Below are positions 31,510 to 41,829 of a stretch of 64,000 nt of DNA, one piece after another. Below the pieces are notes generated by a model. That model ran no database searches. It was not told the origin of the DNA and saw only the letters and a program-made list of their open reading frames with translations. The translations under genes were made by a program, and so were the position numbers. How positions within the stretch are numbered: position 1 is the stretch's first letter; the number at the start of each line of letters is the position of its first letter. Source of the DNA: Diploptera punctata (Eukaryota; Arthropoda; Insecta; Blattodea; Blaberidae); contig JASPKZ010010239.1 in assembly GCA_030220185.1 (NCBI GenBank), positions 1,878,001 to 1,942,000 on the forward strand, given 5' to 3'.

Positions 31510-31983
31510 TTAGTTTGTTATTAAATAATTCTTTAGTTTGTTTTTGAAGGATGTTATAGTTTGACAGTCTCTCACATAGGGTGGAAGGGAATTCCATGTT
31601 TTGGCAAGTGAGACTGTAAAAGATAATGAATAATATACAGTGTGATGAGGAGGGATATAAAGGACAATGTGCTGATGGGATCGAGTTCCAAAATTATGTG
31701 TGTCGGATAGTCTGATGAAGCGGCGTGATAAATAATTAGGCGATGATGTGTGAAGTATTTTATAGAGAAGGGATAGGGAATTGACAGTTCTACGATCTCT
31801 TAGACGAAGCCACGATAATTGTTCCAGGGACGGTGTAACATGGTCAAATTTGCGAATACTACAAATAAAACGTGCGCAAGAATTATAAACACGTTGAAGT
31901 CTTTGAGTGAAAATAATATTTAAGTCTGTAAAAAGAGTGTCACAATAATCAAAATTGGGCATTGCAAGTGTTTCTACTAACAT
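31510..31983 (-). CDS. CR1-like LINE RT C-terminal region, open
   Basis: 157 codons without a stop: MLVETLAMPNFDYCDTLFTD, QRLQRVYNSCARFICSIRKF, VTPSLEQLSWLRLRDRRTVN, LLYKILHTSSPNYLSRRF and TWNSLPPYVRDCQTITSFK. This is the thumb/C-terminal part that follows the RT palm in CR1/Jockey-group LINEs. The Met is internal; the frame continues upstream to the truncation point, so it is not a full protein. No RT catalytic residues are included. Confidence 0.85.
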   Translation of the reverse strand: MLVETLAMPNFDYCDTLFTDLNIIFTQRLQRVYNSCARFICSIRKFDHVTPSLEQLSWLRLRDRRTVNSLSLLYKILHTSSPNYLSRRFIRLSDTHNFGTRSHQHIVLYIPPHHTVYYSLSFTVSLAKTWNSLPPYVRDCQTITSFKNKLKNYLITN

Positions 31984-33289
31984 TTTCCTAAGAGCGAATG
32001 GCAGACAATTTATTATGCGATTTAATGAATGTATTATTGAGAAGAATGCTGTGAACTGGCTGGCATCTTACCTTCGTGATCGCCAGCAGTGATTTTCTAA
32101 TATACGTAATTCCTCATCTTGGTTAGCTCTGAAGTGTGGCGTCCAACAGGAGTCAGTGTATAATAACGACATATGAATTAGTCTTACTTATTGTTGACGT
32201 CACCAATAGACCGACGATATGCAGATTTATATTCACTCTCATCCTGATGATATAGGCCTATATGACGCACTAGTCAAACTTAATAGTTACCTAGTCTCAA
32301 TTACCTAATCGTCGACGAAGCATGGACTAAAACATAATGCTGGCAAGACACAGTGCATAATTATAGGGCACCGACAAATGCAAAACATTAAAAATTACGG
32401 AAATGTCCCTTTCATTCTACTTAATGACAAAAATATCCCCTACAACTCAGTAGTAACGAATCTGAATATTTACATAGACCTGTACCCACGAAATTAAAAC
32501 AAGTCCTTGTATAATTCTTGTAATGTCGCACTTCGATTACTGCGATATATTATTGCCCGATCTCACAACTGATCTGACAGACTACAGCATCTTCATAATG
32601 CGTGCATTCGATTTGTATTCAATATCCGTCATTATGACCACGTGTCTCCTTCATTTCAGGCCTTATCACGGCTTCCACTAAACGACCGAAATACTCTATA
32701 TTCACATGTTTTGCAATTTCAAATCCTGCACACGCATTATCAAGTTTTTGATCAGTGCACTTTCAAAAATATATATGGGTTCAACACAATTTAGGCACGA
32801 GATCACAAGATATTACTTTATGTTTGATTCCACAACACAGGATATATTTATACTCTGAATTTTTCACAATATCTATGACTAGAGCATGGAACTCACTTCC
32901 CAGTCATGTCAGGCATTGTCGATCCCTATCATCATTAAAATCTAAATTAACTGATATTTTAAGCTCTACATATTGAAAATACTACCTACATAAATATATT
33001 CAACATTTTGTATGTAGCTATAAATGTTCATGTACTTTATTTTATTTTATTTTATTTGATCCTATATTGTTTAGTGTTAGATATAATGTAATACCACATT
33101 CTCATTGTACACTGTTTAGTCTATATTTTAATAATATTCTAATTTAGTAATAAGATAAGTATATTAAACTTTTGTATTATTTTATTATTCCCTGGTTGAG
33201 TGAACAGAAGGCCTTATGGCCTTCTCTGCTACCTTAAATGAAGTATTATTATTATTATTATTGTGAGGATTATTCCAAATAATATATAT

Positions 33290-34715
33290 ATATATATATT
33301 ATATATATATATTATAGACCAATTAGTATTCTTCACTGTTTATCTAAAGAACTGGAACACATAATACACTCACAGTTAACAGACTACCTCACTACACACG
33401 ACTTACTTGATGAACATCAATCTGGTTTTAGAACAGGACATCACACAAGTACTGCACTACTTGACATTATAGAGGACATAAGAGACTCAATGGACAAAAG
33501 CAAACTCACCGCAATAGTCCTACTCGACTACAGCAAAGCCTTGACACAGTAGATATAGACTTAATGCTAGCGAGACTAAAGACACTACATATGTCGGAAA
33601 ACTGTCTTGATTGGTTTGCATCTTACCTCACTAATCGTCAGCAATCAGTTTCTGTTAATCGCATTTCTTCCTGGAGCTTGGTGAGGAAAGGGGTACCTCA
33701 AGGCGGCGTCCTCACTCCTTTCTCTTCTCGATTTATATTAATGACGTGACCAAGAAACTACAAAACTGCAAGCATCATCTTTACGCCGACGACCTACAGA
33801 TTTACACACACTTTAGGCCTGACGAAATTAATGAATATATTGACAAAGTAAACACTGACCTCAGGCATATATCTTTATGGTCCAGACAATATGGGCTGAA
33901 ACTAAATGTAAATAAACGCAAGCAATAATTATCGGACATCCAAGGCTATTACACCTCATAAACAATGGCAATATGCCGGCTGTCATATTAGATAATGAAC
34001 AAATTCCTTATACCGACGTCGTTAAAAACTTGGGATTTACTTACATTCTAATTTAAAATGGCATGAGCAAGTAAAACAAACATCTAAAAGGATCTTCTCC
34101 ATAATGCATTCCCTAAAGCGACTTAAACATTTTCTTCCTACAACTCTTAAAATAATTTTAATCCAAACTTTAGTGAAGCCGCATTTTGACTACTGTGACG
34201 TTCTACTAACTGACATAAGTGACGGATTGTCGGACAAACTGCAGCGTGTCCATAATATGTGTATCAGATTCATATTAAATGTTCGAAAATACGATCACAT
34301 TTCTCCATTATTCCACGAATTGTCATGGCTACATCTAAAAGAGAGAAGAAAATCGCACTGTCTAATTCTCCTATTTAAGATCCTACATACCTCGATTCCC
34401 AATTATTTATCATCCCGTTTCCAGTATCTATCCTCAAACCATAACTTAAACACAAGATCACAACATAGTCTCTTACTTAATATACCGCAACATAGGACAT
34501 CACATCACTCCATGTCATATACCATCTCCACTTCTCGCAACTGGAATTCCCTACCACAAGAAATAAGGGGCTGCAGGACATTGGCATTTTTTAAAGAAAT
34601 CTAAATTTATATTTGCTCTAAACTCGACTTCATTATTATCCAGTGTAAGATATATATATTAATTGGTGTTTCCCGTATAATGTATCATATTTATATTATA
34701 TTATTATTGTTATTA

Positions 34716-34747
<32 letters not shown>

Positions 34748-34955
34748 CGTATCATTATTGTTATTACCCTATAAAATGTTGTTTGTACATGACATTTACA
34801 TTGCTACATTTATTGTATCTTTAACTGTTTATAATTAGTATAGTGTATATCTATATTTGTCGAATATTTATTTGTATTTCTGCTGGTTGAGTGGAAGGGA
34901 GGGCCTTATGGCCTTACCTCTGTCAGAATAAATAAAGTATTATTATTATTATTAT
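33290..34955 (+). pseudogene. CR1-like LINE, RT domain to 3' end
   Basis: A nearly complete RT region: RPISILHCLSKELEHIIHSQ, DEHQSGFRTGHHTSTALLDI, IVLLDYSKA(F)DTVD (first catalytic Asp; one base lost near 33540), GVPQGGVL (frameshift near 33718), HHLYADDLQIYTHF (catalytic YADD intact, 33770-33810), GLKLNVNK, then the C-terminus. The 3' hairpin ggcc-ttat-ggcc is at 34902-34913 and the ATT tail near 34938-34957. It begins in an AT run, so it is 5'-truncated. About four frameshifts. Confidence 0.9.
34104..34604 (+). CDS. CR1-like LINE RT C-terminal region, open
   Basis: 166 codons: MHSLKRLKHFLPTTLKIILI, VKPHFDYCDVLLTDISDGLS, LQRVHNMCIRFILNVRKYDH, LFHELSWLHLKERRKSH and SRNWNSLPQEIRGCRTLAFF. Equivalent to 31510-31983 and clearly homologous, in the (ATT)-tailed subfamily. 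The Met is internal to the polyprotein. Confidence 0.85.
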   Translation: MHSLKRLKHFLPTTLKIILIQTLVKPHFDYCDVLLTDISDGLSDKLQRVHNMCIRFILNVRKYDHISPLFHELSWLHLKERRKSHCLILLFKILHTSIPNYLSSRFQYLSSNHNLNTRSQHSLLLNIPQHRTSHHSMSYTISTSRNWNSLPQEIRGCRTLAFFKEI

Positions 34956-35517
34956 TAAATAAAATTATTGATTCATTCTAATCCGTGTCTACATGTCACT
35001 TATCTTAAATAATAAAAGCTAAGCACAGTATATGCCTACTGGAACCCATTTTTTAATTTATTCATGCGTAATCAACATAATTTATGAATTATTGATACCT
35101 AAATTAAAAATCGAAATATAATATTTTATTTAAAATTCATGTGTGGATTCCCATTACTTATTTTCACACGGTGTCTAACTGAACTTATATCTTACAGGTT
35201 CTCATTCTTGGCCTACCTATAGAACACTTTACCTCAGTTTTCAGTATTTCATTTAAGAAAACTCTTTAACGTCAAGTTAATTTACGTAGCGATTCAAAGT
35301 TCGGATTATAGGGCTAACAATGTTTTTTCTCTGAAATCTCTTATTGCAGTAAAACATTTTCAAGTGCCGTAGATAAGCTTCATTTACTTATATTCCGAAG
35401 GAAGCCTTCAGAATATCGTTTCAAAAAATCGACTCATGTAGGGTTTGAACCATCGAATATCTGTCATAAAATCGAGTATGATAGCTATTATACCATACCG
35501 TTTACGAAACACACATG

Positions 35518-35571
<54 letters not shown>

Positions 35572-36247
35572 AATAAGTAGGCCTATATATTAAAAAGGGC
35601 GTATGATGAAAGAATGCAAACAGAAACATTATTAATTTAAAGAGCAGATAACCTTGTGAGTGTGTGTGCAACTGAACAGAGTTCCTTGATATGATTCGCA
35701 GGGGCTTAGGATTACAACCTGCTATTTACCGTTATGTTTCCTGATAAAGCATTGCATGTGTGAAACTCACATTTCATTATTCATTTAACTTTCAAATTGA
35801 AATAATTACTTCTCATAACTCTTGTGTGCCGTAATCACTTATCACGTAAAAACACAACTGTTATATTTGTCAAGAGAAAACTTTATTTTATGCACTATTT
35901 TCATTAAAATAATAAATTAGACAATGTTCTGTCTCCCAAATACTCTCGACGTGTAAATTCCCAAGCAGATGTTGAATCGTGATTTTATTCCTTAATAAAC
36001 TTATGTTAGCGTTACCTTCTATTACGAGCATGGCTGAATTTTCACTTTGCATTCTTATTTTCTAATTACCTTTTATTTTTTGTAATCTAATAGCTATTGT
36101 AGTAGCAATAGGGCACTAAGTAAAAATATAATATAAAACAGAATCATTTACTAATAGATTACACATGCAGCAAGCCGCTCGTGACTTCGACAGTCCTTAT
36201 TAATATAGTAGTAGTAACCCCTTACGTCTCTACGAGACTAAAGCATT
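34956..36247. other. Unassigned DNA with CA repeat and a tRNA-like box
   Basis: No gene. A CA microsatellite lies at 35509-35569. On minus at 35400-35510, ggtatggtataatagctatc and gatggttcaaaccctacatg look like boxes A and B of a tRNA-derived SINE, but no partner copy is present. A short scrap at 35199-35232 resembles RTE-A (tcattcttggcctacc). Confidence 0.4.
35509..35569. repeat. CA microsatellite
   Basis: Near-pure AC dinucleotide run of about 60 bp. The 87-codon minus frame through it is poly-Cys/Val and not real. Confidence 0.95.
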
Positions 36248-36249
36248 CT

Positions 36250-36308
36250 TCCCCTACAGGGGAGAAATTCAACCATACTAATTTAGTTACACTTGTTTTC
36301 GGATGGAT
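36250..36308 (-). mobile_element. SINE S4, 3' scrap
   Basis: cccctacaggggagaaattc and agttacacttgttttcgg match the end of S4 at 16075-16138 with few differences. Confidence 0.7.
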
Positions 36309-36411
36309 CAATACCTAATAATAATATAAGTTAAGTTAAATGTTTAACATTACATTTTATTAAAGTACAAATTAAACATTTAAACGAATTAGTAAAATTA
36401 TTTAACACTAT

Positions 36412-37013
36412 TCACAAATAGGGATGAGATGCACAAAGAAATTAAACATAGGCTCAATTCTGGAAATGCGTGCTATTATGCATTGCAGAGACTTTTGATG
36501 TGCCAACTCCTTTCAAAAAACGTTAAGCTAAAAATATATAAATCTATTATTCTACCAGTTATATTATATGGGTGCGAAACATGGACTCTTACTTTAAGGG
36601 AGGAAAGGAGATTACAAGTATTTGAGAATAAGGTTTTTAGGAGGATTTTTGGACCAAAGAGAGATGAACAGACAGGTGAATGGAGAAGGCTACATAACAA
36701 TGAACTACATGATCTTTATAGGAAGCCAGATATAATAAGAACAGTTAAGTCTCGTAGATTGCGATGGGCAGGACATGTTGCGCGTATGGGGAATGAAAGA
36801 CGTGCATGGAAACGTCTTGTAGGAAAGCCAGAAGGAAAACGCCCAGTTGGTAGACCAAGAATGATGTGGGAGAACAACATTAACTATGATTTGAGGGAAG
36901 TAGATTATACAGGGAATGATTGGAAAGCATTGGCTGAGGATAGGGATGTATGGAGAGCTTATGTCCGCGCGGCCATGAACCTACGGGTTCGATAGTGTCA
37001 GTGAGTAAGTAAG
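36412..37013 (+). mobile_element. RTE-A LINE, 602-bp insertion with 13-bp target-site duplication
   Basis: 5'-truncated at NRDEMHKEIKH and ending in the family stop and a GTAAGTAAG tail. Flanking repeats tatttaacactat (36399-36411) and tatttaacattat (37014-37026) differ at one base. The coding part is intact throughout, the best-preserved RTE-A C-terminus in the window, so probably one of the youngest insertions. Confidence 0.95.
36429..36995 (+). CDS. RTE-A polyprotein C-terminal region, uninterrupted
   Basis: 188 codons: MHKEIKHRLNSGNACYYALQ, PVILYGCETWTLTLREERRL, IFGPKRDEQTGEWRRLHNNE, SRRLRWAGHVARMGNERRAW, GKPEGKRPVGRPRMMWENNI, YTGNDWKALAEDRDVWRAYV and MNLRVR, stop at 36993-36995. This follows the RT palm in the element. 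The HVARM and GRPRxxW motifs are typical of RTE-type C-termini. The Met is internal: no RT or endonuclease, so no activity expected. Confidence 0.9.
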   Translation: MHKEIKHRLNSGNACYYALQRLLMCQLLSKNVKLKIYKSIILPVILYGCETWTLTLREERRLQVFENKVFRRIFGPKRDEQTGEWRRLHNNELHDLYRKPDIIRTVKSRRLRWAGHVARMGNERRAWKRLVGKPEGKRPVGRPRMMWENNINYDLREVDYTGNDWKALAEDRDVWRAYVRAAMNLRVR

Positions 37014-37084
37014 TATTTAACATTATGCAGTATTCATAATAAATGCACCTACCCTTGTAATGCACTACAGAGGTTCTCGTCAAC

Positions 37085-37310
37085 CCAACTTGTCTAAAAT
37101 ACACTAAATTAAAAATATATAGTAGGCCTACTGTTATTCTTCCAGTTATATGAATATGAAACATGTTATCTTACCTTAGAGAAGAGAAAAGTTAGGTGTA
37201 TTTGAAAATGAAGTGTTTAAGGAAAATGTTTGGTCACAATTGAGACGTGAATTGTGGAACATATTTAACAGAGCTGCATGATGTTCATAGATTATCAGAT
37301 TTAAGCACAT
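37085..37310 (+). mobile_element. RTE-A LINE scrap, strongly diverged
   Basis: Recognisable blocks: aaattaaaaatatatag (KLKIYK), ttcttccagttatatgaata (LPVILYG) and gaagtgtttaaggaaaatgt (KVLRKMF). No frame remains. It lies 70 bp past the young copy and is far older. Confidence 0.65.
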
Positions 37311-38261
37311 ACATCTTATTTAAACTGTCAATTCGCTCAATTATTCATAAAAATATTCACATTTAAAATAAATTGCGTAACAAAATGAACCCTGATCTCT
37401 CCTTCAATCTTTAAGAGAAAATTATAGTTATTTTCTTAAATAGTGACATGGTGACATCATATGTTTCCTTGACCATCTGCATGACGAGTAATCAATCAAG
37501 AAGGCTCTGTACCAAACACTATGTGTGAATCCTTATTACTTTTTTATAAGTGTTTTAACACATTTTTACAAAATTATTGAACAATTGGAGACATTTTATT
37601 AAAATAATAATTAAATTCGTTAATATTATGCTCAGCAATTATATAATATATTTTACACCAAGTACTTCATGTTACAAAGAAAATATATAGAGGCACGTAC
37701 AATTCAATTACGCACTCTGCTGAACCTCCAATATAGAGGACGGTAATACGAATTACATTTGTAACTGATCCATTCAATTTTTGGATAAGCGTATAAGACT
37801 GTATTTTTAGATGTCTTGAACCAATAAGTTCAAATTACTATTTTAATAATTGAAGTTTGACCACTGCATATGAATATTCAGGTACAGTTTTTTCATCTTC
37901 TATAATAATAAGCAAAAAGTGAAATTTCAAAAACGACCAGTCATTTTATGTATGTATTTCTGTAATAGCTGTTTTATTGTTTTATCATAAATATTTTGAA
38001 TGGAGGGTATTATTGAATTGTAAGATTGAAAATTATATTCTTCCGTATAAACTATTTATGTATTTATTTTTCACAAATTATTTTATTGAATCTCCTACAA
38101 AAGCTTCATTAAATTAGTTACTAAATTATCCAAAAGATTTCATGGATTTACCTCAAGTAGTTTTTGAGAAAATTATACCTATAAGTTATTTTATTATTTA
38201 AAAATTAATTTCATATTTCATTGTGTAAAACATATAATATATATATATTTCATTGTGTAAA

Positions 38262-38308
<47 letters not shown>

Positions 38309-38448
38309 AAAGCTGAATATATTCACAATCAATATAAATGTTTAATAAAGTCAGGTATAAAGAACACGAGATATAATTTGACTACGGATTATTTTTTAAG
38401 ACTCTTCAAAGTCGACTTTTCTTAATACCATGTAATTTTGGTACGTAA
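37311..38448. other. Unassigned AT-rich DNA
   Basis: No gene recognised. A 32-bp tandem duplication and an AT run lie near its end. Confidence 0.4.
38215..38306. repeat. 32-bp tandem duplication plus AT microsatellite
   Basis: atttcattgtgtaaaacata begins at 38215 and again at 38247; units are identical and run into an AT repeat. Confidence 0.85.
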
Positions 38449-38788
38449 TCTGCGCCGTAGCCGAGTGGTTAAGGCAGGAATCCTTGGCGCAGAGGGACTT
38501 GCGCTGTTTCGAGTCTCCATGGGGAAGAAAGTTTCTAATGGTATTTCGGCCAGTATAGGACCGGTGCCCACCCATCATCGTGAGGCATTTGGGTAGCTAC
38601 AATAAGTAGCGAATCCAGGTTGAGAAAACTAGCTATAACGGCTGGGGGACTCGACATGCTGACTATATGTCACCCCTACACTGGCTGATGATCATCTAAC
38701 TCTGTGATTGACTCATTAGATGTGAGGCCAGCAGCCGGATGGTAGGCTAACTGCCTTCTAGGTCTGTCGCGCCAGGAGATTTTTTTAA
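38449..38788 (+). mobile_element. tRNA-derived SINE, family S5
   Basis: Head gccgtagccgagtggttaag (box A) and gctgtttcgagtctccatgg (mutated box B). Body blocks atggtatttcggccagtata, gaccggtgcccac, ggttgagaaaactagctata and ggtctgtcgcgccaggaga. Matches 52448-52788 along its full length. Confidence 0.85.
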
Positions 38789-39555
38789 TCACAGTCAAGC
38801 CCCTAATAAGTTTTGAAGTTAATCTATTATTCCTATTGCACTCTCATTTTGATTTACCATTAACAGGCTCTACGTACTTAAATTACTTTAACTCGTCCAT
38901 TTTACTTTGCAGACAATTGGTTTCTATTTCAAGCTGATTGTGTAAGGCTATAGCGGTAGTACTTAAAATTGTGTGGTGTAATACATTTACACTTTGTGCA
39001 GTGATAATATCCAGGTGTTGTTAGAAGAAAATTTGAAACAGAGAAAACATACAAAAATATAGTTGCATTAAAAATTAACGATAAAACAAGAAAATACTAC
39101 ATCACAATATTTGAGACATAACGTCAGTTAACAATTCTCACAATAAACGCCATTTGATTGATATAGCAATTCGTAACATAAACAATTTACGTAAAACGAA
39201 CACAGAAAATACATATATTTTGCGATATAAAAGACTAGGTCTTTGTGCCTAGTCAATACGTGTTATACCTAAGATACTACACTGTTGTTACATACAATGG
39301 CATTATCACATGGACATGAACTTACAGAAGACTGTCATTACCAAAATTATCACATAATAGTAAGCTTTTAAAGCATTTACAGAACAAAACTTTATCACAG
39401 TGGTAAATTCGGAAGGATCTGATTATAATGATTGCGAAATTACCATCTGTGGCTTTAGTCTTATTCTAACTGCTTACGTTGTTTCCGGGATTTTGTTCTG
39501 CGATCGCAAAAATGAATACAAAATTGTCGTTTGTAACCTGTAATACTTTTTAAAA
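38789..39555. other. Unassigned DNA
   Basis: AT-rich; nothing recognised. Confidence 0.4.
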
Positions 39556-41455
39556 CTTATTTTTAAGAAACCTGACATCTATATAGCTAATGAACAAAAT
39601 AACAATAACCCAGAAATTTGGAAAAACCTGAATAAAATGGATGTAGGAAGGATAGATACTCGGGTAGAAAAACTACTTGTTTCCCTGGACCCACTCAATG
39701 ACTATTTTACAAGTACAATCTTTACCTCCTAAAGGCAAAACACAGACAATAAGTGAATTATTATTGACAAATACACCAGAGAGAGAACATTTCAGTTTCT
39801 CATATATTAGAGGACAATGACGTACAGAAAACTATCAAAACGAATAAAAACAAAAGCAGAAGGGACTGACCGTATAAATATCATTCTAATTAACAAAATA
39901 ATCGAAGTTGTACTACCTACCATAACTCATGTTTTTAACTCCTCACTACAAACCTCTACATATCTCACATTATGGAAGCAGGCACTTGTACGCCCACTCC
40001 CGAAAAAAACTCCCTTAACTCCGAACGATTTTCGACCCATTAGTATTTTACCTACTCTTTCAAAAGCTTTGGAACAATTTGTCTATAAACAAGTGACTGA
40101 CTACCTAACTGAATACGACCGTATAGATCAATATCATTAAGGCTTCAGGACAGGACACAGTAAAAATACTGCTCTACTAAATATATGTAAAGACATACGC
40201 GAAGCATCTGATAATGAAACACTTACTATTCTTACACTACGTGACTTTAGTAAAGCATTTGACACAGTAGACTTGGACGTATTGTTGCTTAAACTAAAAA
40301 ATCTATTACTTTCCGACAGTGTCAAGCAATGGTTCAATCCCTACCTTCGTAAGCGCCAGCAATCTGTTGTAGGAAATTCCTCATTATGTTCTTCTTGGAC
40401 CTACCGTAAAGCAGGAGTTCGACAGGGTTCTGTGCTCAGCCCACTGTTTTTTTCAATCTATATAAATGATATATCTGACTCTCTAAAAATTGCAAATATA
40501 ATTTAGTTACGGACGACATGCAGATCTACATTCACGCAGACAGATATTCCTTAAATGACGCGGTAGCCAAATTATGAGGACCTTGACTCGCTAACGGCCT
40601 GGACATTGCTATATGGACATCTCGTAAATCCTAAAAAAGTCATAAGCAATCATTATGGATCATCAGAGACTATCAGTCTCATTAACACAAACACAGTATG
40701 AGATGAGTCACGTAATGGGTTTCCAATCCCTTATAGCGGGACAGTAAAAATATAGGAGTATATATGGATAAAAATCTAAATTGGAATCAACATAAAACCA
40801 CATTTGCAAAACAATCTTCTCAATAATATATTCATTACATCGTATAAGAAATTGTTTGTCATTTCCTCTAAGGGAAATGTTAGTAGTTGCAAATGCCCCA
40901 TTTTGATTAATTTGTTATACTCTTTTACAGACCTAAACAGGCTACTGTTCTTATCCAAAGACTTCAACGTGTTCATAATTCTTGCTCACTCTTTTATTTG
41001 TGGTATTCGTCGATTTGATCACTTTACTCCATCTCTGGAACAATTGTCATGGCTTCGTCTGTAAGATCGTAGAACCGTCCATTCCTGTTTCTTCTCTATA
41101 AAATTTTACACTCATCATTGCCTAATTATTTATCAGACCTCTTCGTTAGACTCTCTAATACACTTGAATTAGGCACCCGATTCCATCAGCACATCGCCCT
41201 TTATATCCCCGCCTCATCACACTCCCTATTACTCGAAATCCTTTACAGTTTATCTTGCTAGAACATGGAATTCTCTTCCACCCTCCATCAGAGACTGCTA
41301 AACTTATCGTCTTTCAGAAACAAACTGATAATGAAATTGTTAACAAAAACATCTCACTAATATTATTTTCTGACAATCAATAATAATTTGTTTCTCTTTT
41401 ATTCAATATAAATTGTATTAAGATTTACCAATATTTTTATCTAATGTCTTATATA

Positions 41456-41457
<2 letters not shown>

Positions 41458-41497
<40 letters not shown>
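41458..41497. repeat. AT microsatellite
   Basis: A pure TA run bordered by ccatatat and atatggt. Confidence 0.95.
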
Positions 41498-41499
<2 letters not shown>

Positions 41500-41569
41500 T
41501 ATTTATTTTTCTTATCATTCCATATTAAGCTTGCATTGATCAATGTTAAACATTTAATTATTACATCAA

Positions 41570-41822
41570 TAAAGCGTCACTGCTATAAGGTAAAAATATT
41601 CTCTTTAATTTGCTTACTTGTTATAGTCAGCTACTAGATGGCAGTGAAGACAGTGTTCTCGCGACATCTAGTAATAACGGAGAGTATAATACATATATAA
41701 GAAAAATAAGTGTTTGAATTGGATTCGCCTGGTAGTGTAATGGATATCACGCTGAGGTACAGACTCAGAGATCCGGGTTCGAATCCCGTCCAGGCATTTA
41801 TTTTTCTTATCATTCCATATAT
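41570..41822 (+). mobile_element. tRNA-like repeat cassette, copy 1
   Basis: A ~250-bp unit repeated almost identically at 61508-61760. It contains a short inverted pair (ctactagatg ... catctagtaa, 41632-41672) and a 72-nt tRNA-like sequence at 41726-41797, followed by atttatttttcttatcattc and an AT run. The same tail word also lies at 41501-41525, suggesting a former tandem dimer. Probably a SINE or composite MITE. Confidence 0.75.
41726..41797 (+). other. tRNA-like cloverleaf (not called as a functional tRNA gene)
   Basis: Six-pair acceptor gcctgg/ccaggc, a D-arm-like gtgtaatggatatcac, a perfect anticodon stem ctgag/ctcag round the 7-base loop gtacaga, and a T-arm with gggttcgaatccc. Loop position 34-36 would be ACA, not a usual anticodon, and the first acceptor pair (C/A) is broken. 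Identical copy at 61666-61737. Box A/B would suit RNA polymerase III. Confidence 0.6.
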
Positions 41823-41829
41823 ATATATG

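Larger units (their letters stand above)
31013..32010 (-). mobile_element. CR1-like LINE nested in inverted orientation
   Basis: A 5'-truncated copy on minus inside the plus-strand CR1-like element. It has an open 157-codon C-terminus, a ~300-bp 3' untranslated region with the hairpin aaggcc/ggcctt (31132-31149) and TCTAA tail repeats (31013-31042, 31106-31118), interrupted by a 32-bp palindrome. Truncation is near 32010. Better preserved than its host, so younger. Confidence 0.85.
30390..33265 (+). pseudogene. CR1-like LINE, decayed, split by an inverted relative
   Basis: From ISPDDLNKHFISYIS through FRTGHSTVT (RT motif), MENGEMTMLTL and FxKTFDTI (30940-30970), homology stops at 31012 and resumes near 32010 with NAVNWLASYLRDRQQ, the (Y)ADL box near 32222, HFDYCDILLPDL and TRAWNSLPSHVRHCRSLSSL (frame 32755-32976). 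The 3' end has the hairpin gaaggcc-ttat-ggccttc (33207-33224) and ATT repeats (33244-33263). CR1/Jockey-group domain order. Many stops. Confidence 0.8.

Noticed and set aside
35408..35671. 87-codon minus frame
   Set aside because: Its core is Cys/Val alternation from a CA microsatellite.
41726..41797. Functional tRNA gene
   Set aside because: The anticodon would be ACA and the first acceptor pair is mismatched; it recurs inside a longer repeat with identical flanks, so it is treated as a tRNA-derived element.
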